Shown here: positions 34,467 to 43,508 of the stretch, in pieces
How the letters are laid out: every line of letters begins with the position of its first letter
Numbering within the stretch: the first letter of the stretch is position 1
Assembly: GCF_001650495.1 (NCBI RefSeq)
Contig: NZ_LWCS01000025.1
Span: forward strand, 10,464-74,463
Direction of reading: 5' to 3'
Source of the DNA: Mycolicibacterium iranicum
GTDB taxonomy: Bacteria; Actinomycetota; Actinomycetes; Mycobacteriales; Mycobacteriaceae
Length of the DNA stretch: 64,000 nt
Notes under the pieces: generated by a model
Databases searched by the model: none
Told to the model about the DNA's origin: nothing
The model's input: the letters and a program-made list of their open reading frames with translations, nothing else
Program-made: the position numbers and the translations under genes

Positions 34467-36005
34467 CTAGGTCCCCCCGTCCGCGTTCAGCGTGGCGCCG
34501 CGGAACCGCACCGCGCCGTCGCGCCGGGCCTCGTAGCCGGACAGCGCAGGATTCCAGGCCTGGATCACCGACGGGTTGTAAAGGTAGATGTAGCTGACCT
34601 CGTCGGCGATCAGCGTTGCTGCCTCGGCATAGACGGTCTTTCGGCTGGCCTCGTCGGTGTCGACCCGGCCGGCGTCGAGTAGGCGGTCCACCTCGGGGTT
34701 GGAGAATTTCTGGGCATTGCTCGTGCCGTCGGTGTGGTGCTGGGCGTAATGGAAGTCGTCGGGATCGATGTTTCCGAGCCACCCCATCATGAGCATGTCG
34801 AAATTGCCGGAGTTCTGCTCGTCGAGCCAGGTGGCGAAGTCGACGGTACGGATGTTGACCGTGATGCCAAGGGATGCAAGGTTGTCCGCGATGATCTGAG
34901 CTGCGGTCACCGTCTCCGGATATTCGGTGGTGACCAGCATGTCGAGGTTCGACGGCGCAGCGCCGGCTTCCTGCAACAGTTCGCGCGCCTTGTCGACTCC
35001 GCCCGAGCTGTACCGGTCGTACGGCGTGAACCACGGGTTGCCCTCGGGGATCGCGAGCTGGTTTTTCGCGGCGGTCCCGTAGCTGGTCGCCTGCACGATC
35101 GCATCGCGGTCGATGGCGTATGCGATCGCCTGGCGCACGCGGACGTCGTTCCACGGCTCGCGCGCCTCGTTGAGCGCCAGATACCAATAATCGTTGCTGG
35201 GGGTGACGGCCATCTCCAGCGACTCGTCGTTACGCAACTGGGTGACCCGTTGTGGGGGAACGGAATCGGTCCAGTCGATCTCGCCGGCCTGCAATGCCGA
35301 CAACGCCGTCGACGGCTCCGAGATGAACCGGAACGTCACACCTGAGACTCCCGGCGGGCCGCCCCAGTAGGAGGGGTTGGCACCGAGCGAAATCGAGTCA
35401 CCGCTCTTCTGTCCCAGGAAGCTGAAAGGCCCCGTTCCGATGGGACGGGTGGCGATCTGGCCACTCTCGACGTTGGCGCGCGACACGATCGCCATGCCCT
35501 TGAACCCGCCGAGGTTGGTCAGCATGTTCGGCGTCGGTCGACTGACCTGCAGCACCACTGTCGCCGGGTCAGGCGCCTCGACAGAGGTCACAGAGCTGAA
35601 CTTGTCGGAGTTGGTGAGTTGCTCGTCGATGATTCGCCGGTAGGAGAAGACGACGTCGTCGGCGGTCAGTGGCGTGCCGTCGTGGAACGTGACCCCGGGA
35701 CGCAACCGGAACGTCCAGGTCAGCTGATCGGGGCTGACCGTCCACGATTCGGCCAGCGCGGGCTGCATCTGGAGGTTCGCGTCCGGCTCGACGAGGGTGT
35801 CGAAGACGTTCTCCAGCACCTCGAACGAGAAATAGGCGGATGTCTTGTGGGGGTCGAGCTGGTCGGGCTCGCCCGCGATCGCGGCGATGAGACTGCCGCC
35901 GGCTCCTTGGCCCAGGTCTACGCGCTCACCGGCGGAGCATCCGGTAACAAAGGCCATCGCGGCGCATGCGACGAACACAGCGGCGCGAACCGCCATTCTC
36001 GCCAT
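34467..36005 (-). CDS. Family-5 (peptide/nickel type) ABC substrate-binding lipoprotein
   Basis: A 512-residue lipoprotein: lipobox V-T-G-C with Cys23, then a type 5 solute-binding fold (SBP_bac_5) with EPDQLDPHKT near 45, LAESWTVSPDQLTWTFRLR near 90 and ATRPIGTGPF near 190. Family members bind peptides, nickel chelates, sugars or small aromatics, so the ligand is not predicted. ATG 36005 has GGGGTGG about 6 bases upstream; ATG 35996 is also possible. It heads the operon SBP - DppB - DppC - dual ATPase - SDR. Confidence 0.93.
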   Translation of the reverse strand: MARMAVRAAVFVACAAMAFVTGCSAGERVDLGQGAGGSLIAAIAGEPDQLDPHKTSAYFSFEVLENVFDTLVEPDANLQMQPALAESWTVSPDQLTWTFRLRPGVTFHDGTPLTADDVVFSYRRIIDEQLTNSDKFSSVTSVEAPDPATVVLQVSRPTPNMLTNLGGFKGMAIVSRANVESGQIATRPIGTGPFSFLGQKSGDSISLGANPSYWGGPPGVSGVTFRFISEPSTALSALQAGEIDWTDSVPPQRVTQLRNDESLEMAVTPSNDYWYLALNEAREPWNDVRVRQAIAYAIDRDAIVQATSYGTAAKNQLAIPEGNPWFTPYDRYSSGGVDKARELLQEAGAAPSNLDMLVTTEYPETVTAAQIIADNLASLGITVNIRTVDFATWLDEQNSGNFDMLMMGWLGNIDPDDFHYAQHHTDGTSNAQKFSNPEVDRLLDAGRVDTDEASRKTVYAEAATLIADEVSYIYLYNPSVIQAWNPALSGYEARRDGAVRFRGATLNADGGT

Positions 36006-36136
36006 ATACGACCACCCCGGGACTCGACCTTGCTTGCCGGCGTCTACCCGATAGGCCGCAGGGCGAAACGCGGCGTCGTGCGCGGCAGTCGACAAACCCG
36101 TGACTTTGTCCACCATGGGCTGAAATACTGCTCGGC

Positions 36137-36652
36137 ATGACAATGCTGCGCGGTCTGGCCGCGGTCGCCGTCCTTGCCGGAGCATCGGTGGGAGCTGCAG
36201 GCCCTGCGCAGGCGGACACCCCGGTGATGGAGGGTGTCTACAACTACGTGTCCGAGGGGCAAACCGGATCGTGGACGTTGTACCCGTCGTGCGTTCCCAC
36301 GGTCGGTGATCTGCGGGTGAATCTTGAGTTGCCGGTTGCGTGCCGGATCCACGTGTTGCCATCGAACGGGCTCACAGGTGGCGACGCGCGCTTGGTCGGC
36401 GGAATGTGGAGCTTCACGACACCGAAGGAGAGAGGCATGGAGTGCCCGGACGGCACGTTCGCACCGACGGTCGAGGTGTTCAAGTTCAACGAGACGTCGG
36501 GCACGCGCAGCATTTCCCACAGCGGTGGCTGCGGTCTTCCCCCTGGCATCGTGAACATCCCGTTCACACTGACGTTCAAGGAGCCGCTGCCGATCCCCGT
36601 CGACAGGTACCCGCTCATCTGCGAGCCCGGCGGCCTGCGACGCTGCTTCTGA
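36137..36652 (+). CDS. Secreted six-cysteine mycobacterial protein of unknown function
   Basis: A 171-residue exported protein with a signal peptide cut after A-Q-A at about residue 26. The mature part has six cysteines (PSC, ACR, ECP, GGC, ICE, RRC), enough for three disulfides, and a beta-rich VYNYVSEGQTGSWTLYPSC opening. Such small secreted proteins are common in mycobacteria; I recognise no enzyme family. It is divergent from the importer operon, with the next dehydrogenase gene 1 base downstream (TGAGATG), so the two are co-transcribed. Confidence 0.78.
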   Translation: MTMLRGLAAVAVLAGASVGAAGPAQADTPVMEGVYNYVSEGQTGSWTLYPSCVPTVGDLRVNLELPVACRIHVLPSNGLTGGDARLVGGMWSFTTPKERGMECPDGTFAPTVEVFKFNETSGTRSISHSGGCGLPPGIVNIPFTLTFKEPLPIPVDRYPLICEPGGLRRCF

Positions 36653-36653
36653 G

Positions 36654-37739
36654 ATGGCGGCGTCCGGCGTGAAGCGAGTGGTGATCTGGGGGACCGGATT
36701 CGTCGGCAGGATGGTGATCGGCGAAGTCGTCAGGCATCCCCGCTTCGAACTGGTCGGAGTCGGAGTCAGCAACCCGGACAAGGTCGGCCGCGATGTCGGC
36801 GAGATCTGCGGGCTCGGTAGAGATCTCGGCCTCACCGCGACCGACGACGTCGACGCGCTGATCGACCTCAAGCCAGACGCGCTCGTGCACTACGGGCCCA
36901 CTGCAGCGCACGCCGACGCCAACATCGGGCTTATCACCCGGTTCCTGCGGGCAGGGATCGATGTGTGCTCCACCGCGATGACGCCGTGGATCTGGCCCAC
37001 GATGCATCTGAACCCGCCTGACTGGATCGAACCCATCACCGTGGCTTGCGAACTGGGTGAGTCGTCGTGTTTCACCACGGGCATCGACCCCGGATTCGCC
37101 AACGACCTGTTCCCCATGACGCTCATGGGCCTGTGCTCCGAAGTTCGGAAGGTCCGCGCCTCCGAGTTGCTGGACTACACCAACTACGAGGGTGACTACG
37201 ACCGCGAGATGGGCATCGGTAAGCCCCCGGAGTTCCGGCCGATGCTGGAGAACTCCGACATCCTGGTATTCGCCTGGGGTGCAACGGTTCCGATGATTGC
37301 CCACGCCGCGGGCATCATGCTCGACGAGATCACCACCACCTGGGAGAAGTGGGTGACGCCCGACGAGCGCAAGACAGCCAAGGGCACCATCGCGCCGGGA
37401 AACGTCGCCGCGGTCCGGTTCACCATCAACGGGGTGTACCAAGGCGAGACGCGCATACAGCTCGAGCACGTCAACCGCATCGGCAACGACGCCGCACCGG
37501 ACTGGCCGTCCGGCAACGAGAACGACGTGTACCGGGTCGACATCGAGGGCACGCCGAGCATCTTCCAGGAGACCGCGTTCCGGTTCACCGACGGTTCGGG
37601 ACGTGACGCCGCAGCCGCGGGATGCCTGGCCACCGGAATGCGCGCGCTCAACGCCGTGCCCGCCGTCAACGAACTGTCGCCGGGCTGGGTCACCGCGCTC
37701 GACCTGCCACTGATCCCCGGTGTCGGGACGATCCGTTAG
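36654..37739 (+). CDS. DapB-fold NAD(P)-dependent dehydrogenase, paralogue 2
   Basis: A 361-residue relative of the protein at 27202: Rossmann motif WGTGFVGRM near residue 11, SSCFTTGIDPGFAND near 130 and a similar long C-terminal domain (RFTINGVYQGETRIQLEH). The two are clearly paralogous but diverged throughout, so this is not a recent duplication. It starts directly after the secreted protein gene. Its 3' end overlaps the small antisense gene at 37690-37887. Confidence 0.82.
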   Translation: MAASGVKRVVIWGTGFVGRMVIGEVVRHPRFELVGVGVSNPDKVGRDVGEICGLGRDLGLTATDDVDALIDLKPDALVHYGPTAAHADANIGLITRFLRAGIDVCSTAMTPWIWPTMHLNPPDWIEPITVACELGESSCFTTGIDPGFANDLFPMTLMGLCSEVRKVRASELLDYTNYEGDYDREMGIGKPPEFRPMLENSDILVFAWGATVPMIAHAAGIMLDEITTTWEKWVTPDERKTAKGTIAPGNVAAVRFTINGVYQGETRIQLEHVNRIGNDAAPDWPSGNENDVYRVDIEGTPSIFQETAFRFTDGSGRDAAAAGCLATGMRALNAVPAVNELSPGWVTALDLPLIPGVGTIR

Positions 37740-37887
37740 GAGATCTCGTCGAGCCGGCGTCGACGACCGCTTCGCCCGCCTTCTCGTCGAGGGCGGCATA
37801 CCGTGTCACGTCCTCGGCAAACTCCGGCGTCTGCGGATCGGCCGTCGCCGGATCCTCCTGCCAGTAGGGCAAAGCCAGGCAATTCAT
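37690..37887 (-). CDS. Small protein of 65 residues
   Basis: The frame begins MNCLALPYWQEDPATADPQ and continues with an acidic Ala/Glu/Asp stretch (DVTRYAALDEKAGEAVVD). ATG 37887 has an excellent ribosome site, AGGAAGGA ending about 7 bases upstream, and the acidic N-terminal half reads like protein. The last 16 residues are basic and lie antisense to the dehydrogenase gene, so the coding 3' end may have been extended. No family recognised. Confidence 0.5.
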   Translation of the reverse strand: MNCLALPYWQEDPATADPQTPEFAEDVTRYAALDEKAGEAVVDAGSTRSPNGSSRHRGSVAGRAR

Positions 37888-37972
37888 CGCTCGATCCTTC
37901 CTGCAGTGCGTATGTTCGCCCCTCACTGAGACGACGAACGGGCGCACCGGGATCTCTACACTCGACACCCGA

Positions 37973-39052
37973 TCACTTGGGACCTTTGGCCAGAACCACG
38001 AGGGCGAGCGGAATCTGCATCTGTTCGGGAGCAGCCGCCAGCCGTTCGGCGACGCCCGCTTCGAGCCGGTCCAGCAGCTCCGTGGCCCGAGAAGAGGCGT
38101 CGTCCTCAAGCGCGCTCAGCAGCGCCGGAAACACCGCGACCCGCGCAAAATCGGCCCACTTGCCCCCGAAAGCCTTTGCGTCACCGTCGATCCGGTATCG
38201 ATTCCAGAAGCGGTCGTCGCCGTCGAACACCTCCACATGGTCGATGGTGAGTTGCTCGAATCGCCCGGACGGCGCGAATGGCGCCGCGAAGTCGGCAGCG
38301 CGGCGCCCGACGGTGGGAATGCACATGGCAGCCACCTCGCTGTCGGTGACCAGTCCGCAGCCCACGAGCTGGGCCAGTGTGTCCACGATCGCTGCCAGCA
38401 GGGGCCAGTAGCCGAACTCGCCGTCGTCGCTGATTGCCATCGTCATCACGACCAGCCGGCCGCCCGGGCACAACTCGCGACCGCGGAACGCAACGAACTC
38501 GTGCCAATCGTGCGCGGCCTGCTTCGCGAAGGCGGAGCGCACCTTCTCGTCGGAGCATTGGTTCACCTGGATGTGATCCTCGATGCCGCACGGGACCCGG
38601 CTGAGCCAGTGGATCGCCCACGAACTCCACCCCAGGTTGACGCTGTTCGACGGCAGTATCTGAGAGTAGAAGGACCTACCGACGGCGGAGGCGTAAGTTG
38701 CCCGGTCCTTGCGTAGATAGGCGTCCGGGTCGTTCTCCAGATTGTTGAACATCTCGCAGAAATCGTTGTCCGGACGGTCGGTGTGTACCACCAGCACCGA
38801 ATGCTCAGGACGTGTTCGCTTGCGTAGCACCGCTATTGCCGCGCCGATCGGTAGCAGCGAGTTCAACCCGTTGGACGCGCCGTAGTCGGCGATCACAATC
38901 GGCTGCGGCGGTTTCGGAATCGGCACCTCGCCTGCGGCCTTCTCGAACACGGCGATGGCAGGTGCCAGCCCCGCGGCTTGCAGACGGCTGGCAGCGCTAT
39001 AAGAGCCGCTGTCCGTGGGCTCCGGCCGCACGACGATGCTCGACTCAGCCAT
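37973..39052 (-). CDS. SABATH-type SAM-dependent carboxyl methyltransferase
   Basis: A 359-residue methyltransferase of the plant-like SABATH family (Methyltransf_7). Evidence: IVIADYGASNGLNSLLP near residue 52 as the SAM-binding motif I, VVHTDRPDNDFCEMF near 88, GRSFYSQILPSNSVNLGWSSWAIHWLS near 125 split by the acceptor-binding loop, and GGRLVVMTM. Mycobacterial homologues methylate free fatty acids (FAMT). Substrate is therefore a carboxylic acid, perhaps a fatty acid or a product of the adjacent oxidative genes. ATG 39052 preferred; TTG 39079 is also in frame. Confidence 0.85.
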   Translation of the reverse strand: MAESSIVVRPEPTDSGSYSAASRLQAAGLAPAIAVFEKAAGEVPIPKPPQPIVIADYGASNGLNSLLPIGAAIAVLRKRTRPEHSVLVVHTDRPDNDFCEMFNNLENDPDAYLRKDRATYASAVGRSFYSQILPSNSVNLGWSSWAIHWLSRVPCGIEDHIQVNQCSDEKVRSAFAKQAAHDWHEFVAFRGRELCPGGRLVVMTMAISDDGEFGYWPLLAAIVDTLAQLVGCGLVTDSEVAAMCIPTVGRRAADFAAPFAPSGRFEQLTIDHVEVFDGDDRFWNRYRIDGDAKAFGGKWADFARVAVFPALLSALEDDASSRATELLDRLEAGVAERLAAAPEQMQIPLALVVLAKGPK

Positions 39053-39117
39053 CCCCCGACGGTAATACTCGTGCGGCAAACGCGCCGCCGAACGTGAGGC
39101 CGTGCCACACTTCGCGG

Positions 39118-39855
39118 ATGAAAGGACGTCTGGGGCCGAAGATCGCCGCGATCGTTGCCGTGTGCACGCTGGTCGTCGGGGGCGGCGGCCTGATCGTGTC
39201 GCTGTTGCTCGATGCGTTCGTGTTCGACAGGTTCGACGCCTACGGCGAAGTCCCGGTGCCCGGCTCGGGCAGCCTCCATCTACCCGCCGGCGAGGTCACG
39301 ATCAACTTCCACACCGCGGTGACCGGTAGCTCCGGCGGTGGCTTCCCCGTGCCACCGCTGCGGATCAGTATGGCGGGACACCACCGCCTGCCCGATCCGG
39401 TCCTGACAGAGGTGATGGGTTCGGTGACGTCGGTGAACAACGATGTGCGCGTGCGGGTGTGGGTGGCCCAGATCGCCGAGGACGGCGTCTACGACATCAA
39501 GACCGGGGGTGAGGTCAACGGCTATATCAACCCCCAGCTGGCGTTTGGTCGCGACAGTTCGCCAGGCTGGATGCCGTGGCTGTTCGGCGGGCTGCTCGCT
39601 GCGGGCCTCGTCGAACTCGGCGCCGCGGTGCTCTGGATGGTCCGCGCCAGGCAGGCACCACAGCCGGCCCGGGCCCCGATCAGTCTCGACGAGCCGTCGT
39701 GGCCGGGACCGATCCCTCCGCCGGTGCACACCTACCAGCCCACCGATCACGGGGCCCGGGTCGAGGAGCTCAAGACGCTGGCCGCCCTGCGCGATTCAGG
39801 CGCGCTGACCGAGGCCGAATTCCAGGCCGAGAAGCGGCGCGTCCTGGGCAGCTAG
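39118..39855 (+). CDS. SHOCT-domain membrane protein
   Basis: A 245-residue protein: N-terminal transmembrane helix (residues 8-35), a beta-rich extracytoplasmic domain with VPGSGSLHLPAGEVTINFH, a second transmembrane helix near 150-175, a proline-rich linker and a C-terminal SHOCT motif (LKTLAALRDSGALTEAEFQ then EKRRVLGS). SHOCT motifs are short oligomerisation elements. Function is otherwise unknown. It is followed by tandem palindromes that may terminate its transcript. Confidence 0.82.
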   Translation: MKGRLGPKIAAIVAVCTLVVGGGGLIVSLLLDAFVFDRFDAYGEVPVPGSGSLHLPAGEVTINFHTAVTGSSGGGFPVPPLRISMAGHHRLPDPVLTEVMGSVTSVNNDVRVRVWVAQIAEDGVYDIKTGGEVNGYINPQLAFGRDSSPGWMPWLFGGLLAAGLVELGAAVLWMVRARQAPQPARAPISLDEPSWPGPIPPPVHTYQPTDHGARVEELKTLAALRDSGALTEAEFQAEKRRVLGS

Positions 39856-39862
39856 TGCTACT

Positions 39863-39930
39863 GGCTCAGCTGCCTGTGTTCGATTGGCAGCTCAGCTGCC
39901 GTGTCCGATTGGCAGCTCAGCTGCCGCGGG
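39863..39930. repeat. Tandem palindromic repeats, possible terminator
   Basis: Three roughly 25-base units in tandem contain CAGCTCAGCTGCC. Two carry the perfect palindrome GGCAGCT-C-AGCTGCC (39886-39900 and 39911-39925); the first is degenerate. They lie between the stop of the SHOCT gene and the convergent metallo-hydrolase gene and enter its last codons. Each could form a strong hairpin in either transcript. Confidence 0.75.
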
Positions 39931-40540
39931 CGACCCATTCGTCGTAGTGCACGATCTCCTCGCCGACGGTCGTCGTATCACCGTGCCCGGTGTAGACGAC
40001 GGTCTCGCCGGGCAGGGTGCCGAGACGTCCCGAGATGGACTCGAGAATGGTCGGGAAATCCGAGAACGATCGTCCTGTCGCGCCCGGCCCGCCCTGGAAC
40101 AGCGTGTCGCCGCTGAACACCGCCTTGAGCTCCGGTGCGTACCAGCACACCGAGCCGGGGGAGTGACCCGGTGTGTGCAACCCGCGCAATTCGGTGCCGG
40201 CGACGCGCAACGTCTCGCCGTCGTTCACGGTGCGGAAATCGCTGTCGGGGTGGGTCATTCGCCACAGAACTTCATCGGCCGGGTGCAGGAGCACCGGAGC
40301 GTCGAGGGCCTGTCCGAGTTGCGGCGCGACCGTCACGTGGTCGTTGTGGCCATGAGTGCACACAACGGCGATCACGTGCCGGCCGCCGACGGCTTCGACG
40401 ATCGGGTCGGCGGTGTGGGCCGCGTCGAAGACCACCACTTCCCTGTCGTCACCGACGAGCCAAATGTTGTTGTCGACGTCCCAGCTGCCACCGTCGAGTT
40501 CGAAGGTGCCGCTGGTGACAAGACGCTGGATGCTGCTCAT
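39917..40540 (-). CDS. Metallo-beta-lactamase-fold hydrolase, partner of MscR (Rv2260-like)
   Basis: A 207-residue glyoxalase-II-type hydrolase: metal motif HGHNDH near residue 63, TPGHSPGS near 124, FSGDTLF near 143 and VYTGHGD near 187. It lies 31 bases downstream of mscR on the same strand, the conserved mycobacterial pair. A thioester hydrolysis step after mycothiol-dependent oxidation (formyl- or S-nitroso-derived adducts) is a reasonable inference. Confidence 0.9.
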   Translation of the reverse strand: MSSIQRLVTSGTFELDGGSWDVDNNIWLVGDDREVVVFDAAHTADPIVEAVGGRHVIAVVCTHGHNDHVTVAPQLGQALDAPVLLHPADEVLWRMTHPDSDFRTVNDGETLRVAGTELRGLHTPGHSPGSVCWYAPELKAVFSGDTLFQGGPGATGRSFSDFPTILESISGRLGTLPGETVVYTGHGDTTTVGEEIVHYDEWVARGS

Positions 40541-40571
40541 CGGAACTCTCCGTTCTTGGTGCGAGCGGCCA

Positions 40572-41657
40572 TCACAGGACCACCACCGAGCGCAGTACCT
40601 CGCCGGCGTGCATCTTGTGGAAAGCGTCTTCGATCTGGTCGAGCCCGATGCGTTCGGAGACGAACTTGTCCAGCGGGAAGCGGTCCTGCAGGTACAGCGA
40701 GATGAGAGTGGGGAAGTCTCGTTCGGGAAGACAGTCGCCGTACCATGAGGACTTCAAAGACCCACCGCGGCTGAAGAAGTCGATTAACGGCATCTCCAAC
40801 TTCATGTCAGGCGTCGGCACGCCGACCAGAACGACGGTCCCGGCGAGATCGCGCGCATAGAACGCCTGCTTCCAGGTCTCGGGGCGGCCGACGGCGTCGA
40901 TCACGACATCGGCACCGTTGCCGTCGGTGAGATCCTGAATCGTTTCCACCGGATCGAGTTCTTTGGCGTTGATGGTGTGGGTAGCCCCGAATTCGCGCGC
41001 CCAGTCGAGCTTGCGGTTGTCGGTATCGACGGCGATGATCCGCTTGGCGCCGACGAGTCGCGCACCGGCGATTGCCGCGTCACCCACACCGCCGCAACCG
41101 ATCACGGCGACGGTGTCGTCGCGGTTGACCGCGCCGGTGTTGATCGCCGCGCCCAGACCGGCCATCACGCCGCAGCCGAGCAGCCCCGCCGCGGCGGGGT
41201 CGGCTGCTGGGTCGACCTTGGTGCACTGGCCTTCGTGGACCAGCGTCTTGTCGGCGAAGGCGCCGATGCCCAAAGCCGGGGTCAGCTCGGTGCCGTCGGT
41301 CAGGGTCATCTTCTGGGCGGCGTTGAAGGTGTCGAAGCACAAGTGCGGGCGGCCGCGTTTGCAGGCGCGGCACCGGCCACACACCGCACGCCAATTCAGG
41401 ATCACAAAGTCGCCGGGCGCCACGTTGGTGACGCCCTGACCGACGGACTCCACCAGTCCCGCGGCCTCGTGTCCCAGCAGGAACGGGAACTCGTCGTTGA
41501 TCCCGCCTTCTCGGTAGGTCAGATCGGTGTGGCATACGCCGCAGGCCTGGATGTCGACGACGACCTCGCCAGGGCCGGGATCGGGGATGACAATGTCGAC
41601 CACTTCGACCGGTTGAGCCTTCGAACGTGAAATCACACCGCGCACCGTCTGAGTCAT
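40572..41657 (-). CDS. mscR: S-nitrosomycothiol reductase / mycothiol-dependent formaldehyde dehydrogenase
   Basis: A 361-residue zinc-dependent class III alcohol dehydrogenase. Catalytic zinc ligands are C42 (with H43) and the GHE motif (H63, E64). The structural zinc site is the [15 protein letters not shown] cluster, and the Rossmann motif is [15 protein letters not shown]. The mycobacterial enzyme uses mycothiol: it oxidises the S-hydroxymethyl adduct of formaldehyde and reduces S-nitrosomycothiol, so it protects against NO and aldehydes. It is cotranscribed with the hydrolase gene downstream. Confidence 0.93.
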   Translation of the reverse strand: MTQTVRGVISRSKAQPVEVVDIVIPDPGPGEVVVDIQACGVCHTDLTYREGGINDEFPFLLGHEAAGLVESVGQGVTNVAPGDFVILNWRAVCGRCRACKRGRPHLCFDTFNAAQKMTLTDGTELTPALGIGAFADKTLVHEGQCTKVDPAADPAAAGLLGCGVMAGLGAAINTGAVNRDDTVAVIGCGGVGDAAIAGARLVGAKRIIAVDTDNRKLDWAREFGATHTINAKELDPVETIQDLTDGNGADVVIDAVGRPETWKQAFYARDLAGTVVLVGVPTPDMKLEMPLIDFFSRGGSLKSSWYGDCLPERDFPTLISLYLQDRFPLDKFVSERIGLDQIEDAFHKMHAGEVLRSVVVL

Positions 41658-41802
41658 GCTTGAACCCTAATAGGTCCACCGCGAATTGAAACAGTGTCCA
41701 AACTCATGTCCATGCAACGGCGGTGCGGAGCTCGCCCGTAGTTGATCGCTCGCCCTGAACGAGCGGTCAGAGTGGCCCGCAGAGCGCTACCGTAGACCAA
41801 CG

Positions 41803-43422
41803 ATGTTGACCGACACCCAGACCGATCTGCTTTCCGCCGCGCGTGCCGCGCACCGGCGGTTGGACTGGCGCGCCAGCTACGAAGCCTTCGATCTCGCGAG
41901 CCGATACGCAGCGCTGCGGACCGACGATCTCGAAGCGTTCGCCTTCGCAGCCTGGCGGCTCGGCCACGTCAAGGAGGCCAGTCGGGCGGCCGAGCGGGTG
42001 TTCGCCGACCTCACACGAACCGATCCGGTGGCGGCCGCCATGAAGGCGAACGAGCTCGCGCTGGCGTGGCTCGTCCGTGGCGACGTCAACATCGGGCAGG
42101 GCTGGATGAACCGGGCCCGCAGACTCCTCGCCTTTGCCGAAGAGAGCCCGGCCCACGGCTATCTCATCTATCTCGACGCGGTGGTCGCCGTCGTCGCTCA
42201 AGATCTCGACACCCTGAAGGGCCACGTCCGGGCACTGCGAGAGATCGCTGTGCGCCTGGAGGTGCCTGCGTTGACCGCGCTGGGGCTCATCGCCGCGGGC
42301 CTCGAGGCGATCCTGGACAAGCGCACGGCCGACGGCTATGCGCTGATCGACGAGGCGATCCTGTCCCTGGTCGGCGACCAGGTGCCGATCGAATGGGCCG
42401 GCGACATCTACTGCGTCGTCTTGCACCACACCCACAAGCTCGCCGACCTGCCGCGAATGCGGTCCTGGACGCAGTCCATGGAGCAGTGGTGCGGGCTGTC
42501 GGGCTCGGTGCCCTATGGCGGGGTGTGTGACGTGCATCGGCTCCAGGTACAGGTCGCCACCGATGATTACCGAGTCCTGCAGGATCGTCTTGAGCTGGCC
42601 AGCCGCGCCCTATCGGAGGTGAACGGATGGGCCGCCGCAGAGGGGTACTACCAGCTCGGTGAGGTTCGACGTCTGATGGGCGATTTTGACGGCGCGGCAA
42701 TAGCTTTCGAACAGGCCAGAGCCCTCGGTATGGATCCGCAGCCAGGTGCGGCACTGCTGGCGTGCCGACGCGGTGACTCGGCAGGAGCGTGGATGGCGAT
42801 CCGGGTGGCGCTGTCCGGTGGTGACAGGCTTGCGCGAGTTCGCCTGCTCCGGGCAGCTGTGGAGATCGCCCTGGGTCGCGACGCCCTTGACGAAGCCGAA
42901 AGATACTGCTCTGAACTGGAAGACGAGGCACAGGCATTCGGCACCCCCGGCTTTCTGGCCTGGGCGGCACACGCCCGCGGAGCTGTGGAGGTGCGCCGCG
43001 GTCACTTCGACGCCGCGATCACCGCGCTGCAGGAAGCACTGCGCGAGTACCGGATCCAGCAATCCCGATACGAGACCGCCGAGGTCTACGAATGGCTGTC
43101 GTTGGCGAGGCGCGGGACCGGTGACCAGGAGGCCGCCGCGGCTGACGCCGCGACTGCGGACGCGATCTACACCCAACTCGGTGTCGAGCCCGCCGGAATC
43201 TGTGGCACGCCAACACCTGGTGGCTTGACCCGACGCGAACTCGAGGTGCTGTCGCGCATTGCAGGCGGCGCCACCAACCGGCAAGTCGCCCAGCAGCTAC
43301 ACCTGTCGGACAAAACCGTAGGACGACATCTGGCCAACATCTACGCCAAACTCGGGGTGTCGACCCGCACCGCGGCCGCGAGCTGGGCGCACCAGCACGG
43401 CGTACTCGCCGACCAGGCCTGA
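41803..43422 (+). CDS. LuxR-type regulator with TPR-like sensor domain
   Basis: A 539-residue regulator. The N-terminal 460 residues are all-helical and repeat-like (TPR or LAL-type, e.g. [21 protein letters not shown]). The C-terminal HTH is [15 protein letters not shown], then [34 protein letters not shown], a classical GerE/LuxR domain. There is no P-loop, unlike most LAL regulators. TACCGT at 41788-41793 is a possible -10 just upstream of the ATG. In M. tuberculosis the flanking mscR and methyltransferase genes are adjacent, as I recall, so this gene may be an insertion. It may control the methyltransferase gene that follows. Confidence 0.9.
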   Translation: MLTDTQTDLLSAARAAHRRLDWRASYEAFDLASRYAALRTDDLEAFAFAAWRLGHVKEASRAAERVFADLTRTDPVAAAMKANELALAWLVRGDVNIGQGWMNRARRLLAFAEESPAHGYLIYLDAVVAVVAQDLDTLKGHVRALREIAVRLEVPALTALGLIAAGLEAILDKRTADGYALIDEAILSLVGDQVPIEWAGDIYCVVLHHTHKLADLPRMRSWTQSMEQWCGLSGSVPYGGVCDVHRLQVQVATDDYRVLQDRLELASRALSEVNGWAAAEGYYQLGEVRRLMGDFDGAAIAFEQARALGMDPQPGAALLACRRGDSAGAWMAIRVALSGGDRLARVRLLRAAVEIALGRDALDEAERYCSELEDEAQAFGTPGFLAWAAHARGAVEVRRGHFDAAITALQEALREYRIQQSRYETAEVYEWLSLARRGTGDQEAAAADAATADAIYTQLGVEPAGICGTPTPGGLTRRELEVLSRIAGGATNRQVAQQLHLSDKTVGRHLANIYAKLGVSTRTAAASWAHQHGVLADQA

Positions 43423-43495
43423 TCTGCATCATTTGCACCATCCGCCGAGCAGAAATTCCATCGATCATCCGATGTGCTCGAACCGGGTTGTCCCT

Positions 43496-43501
43496 TAACG
43501 T
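43496..43501 (+). promoter_or_regulatory. Candidate -10 for a leaderless methyltransferase transcript
   Basis: TAACGT fits TAnnnT and ends 7 bases before ATG 43509, so transcription may begin at or next to the start codon. There is no Shine-Dalgarno sequence in front of this ATG, as expected for a leaderless mRNA. Confidence 0.45.
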
Positions 43502-43508
43502 CATCGCC

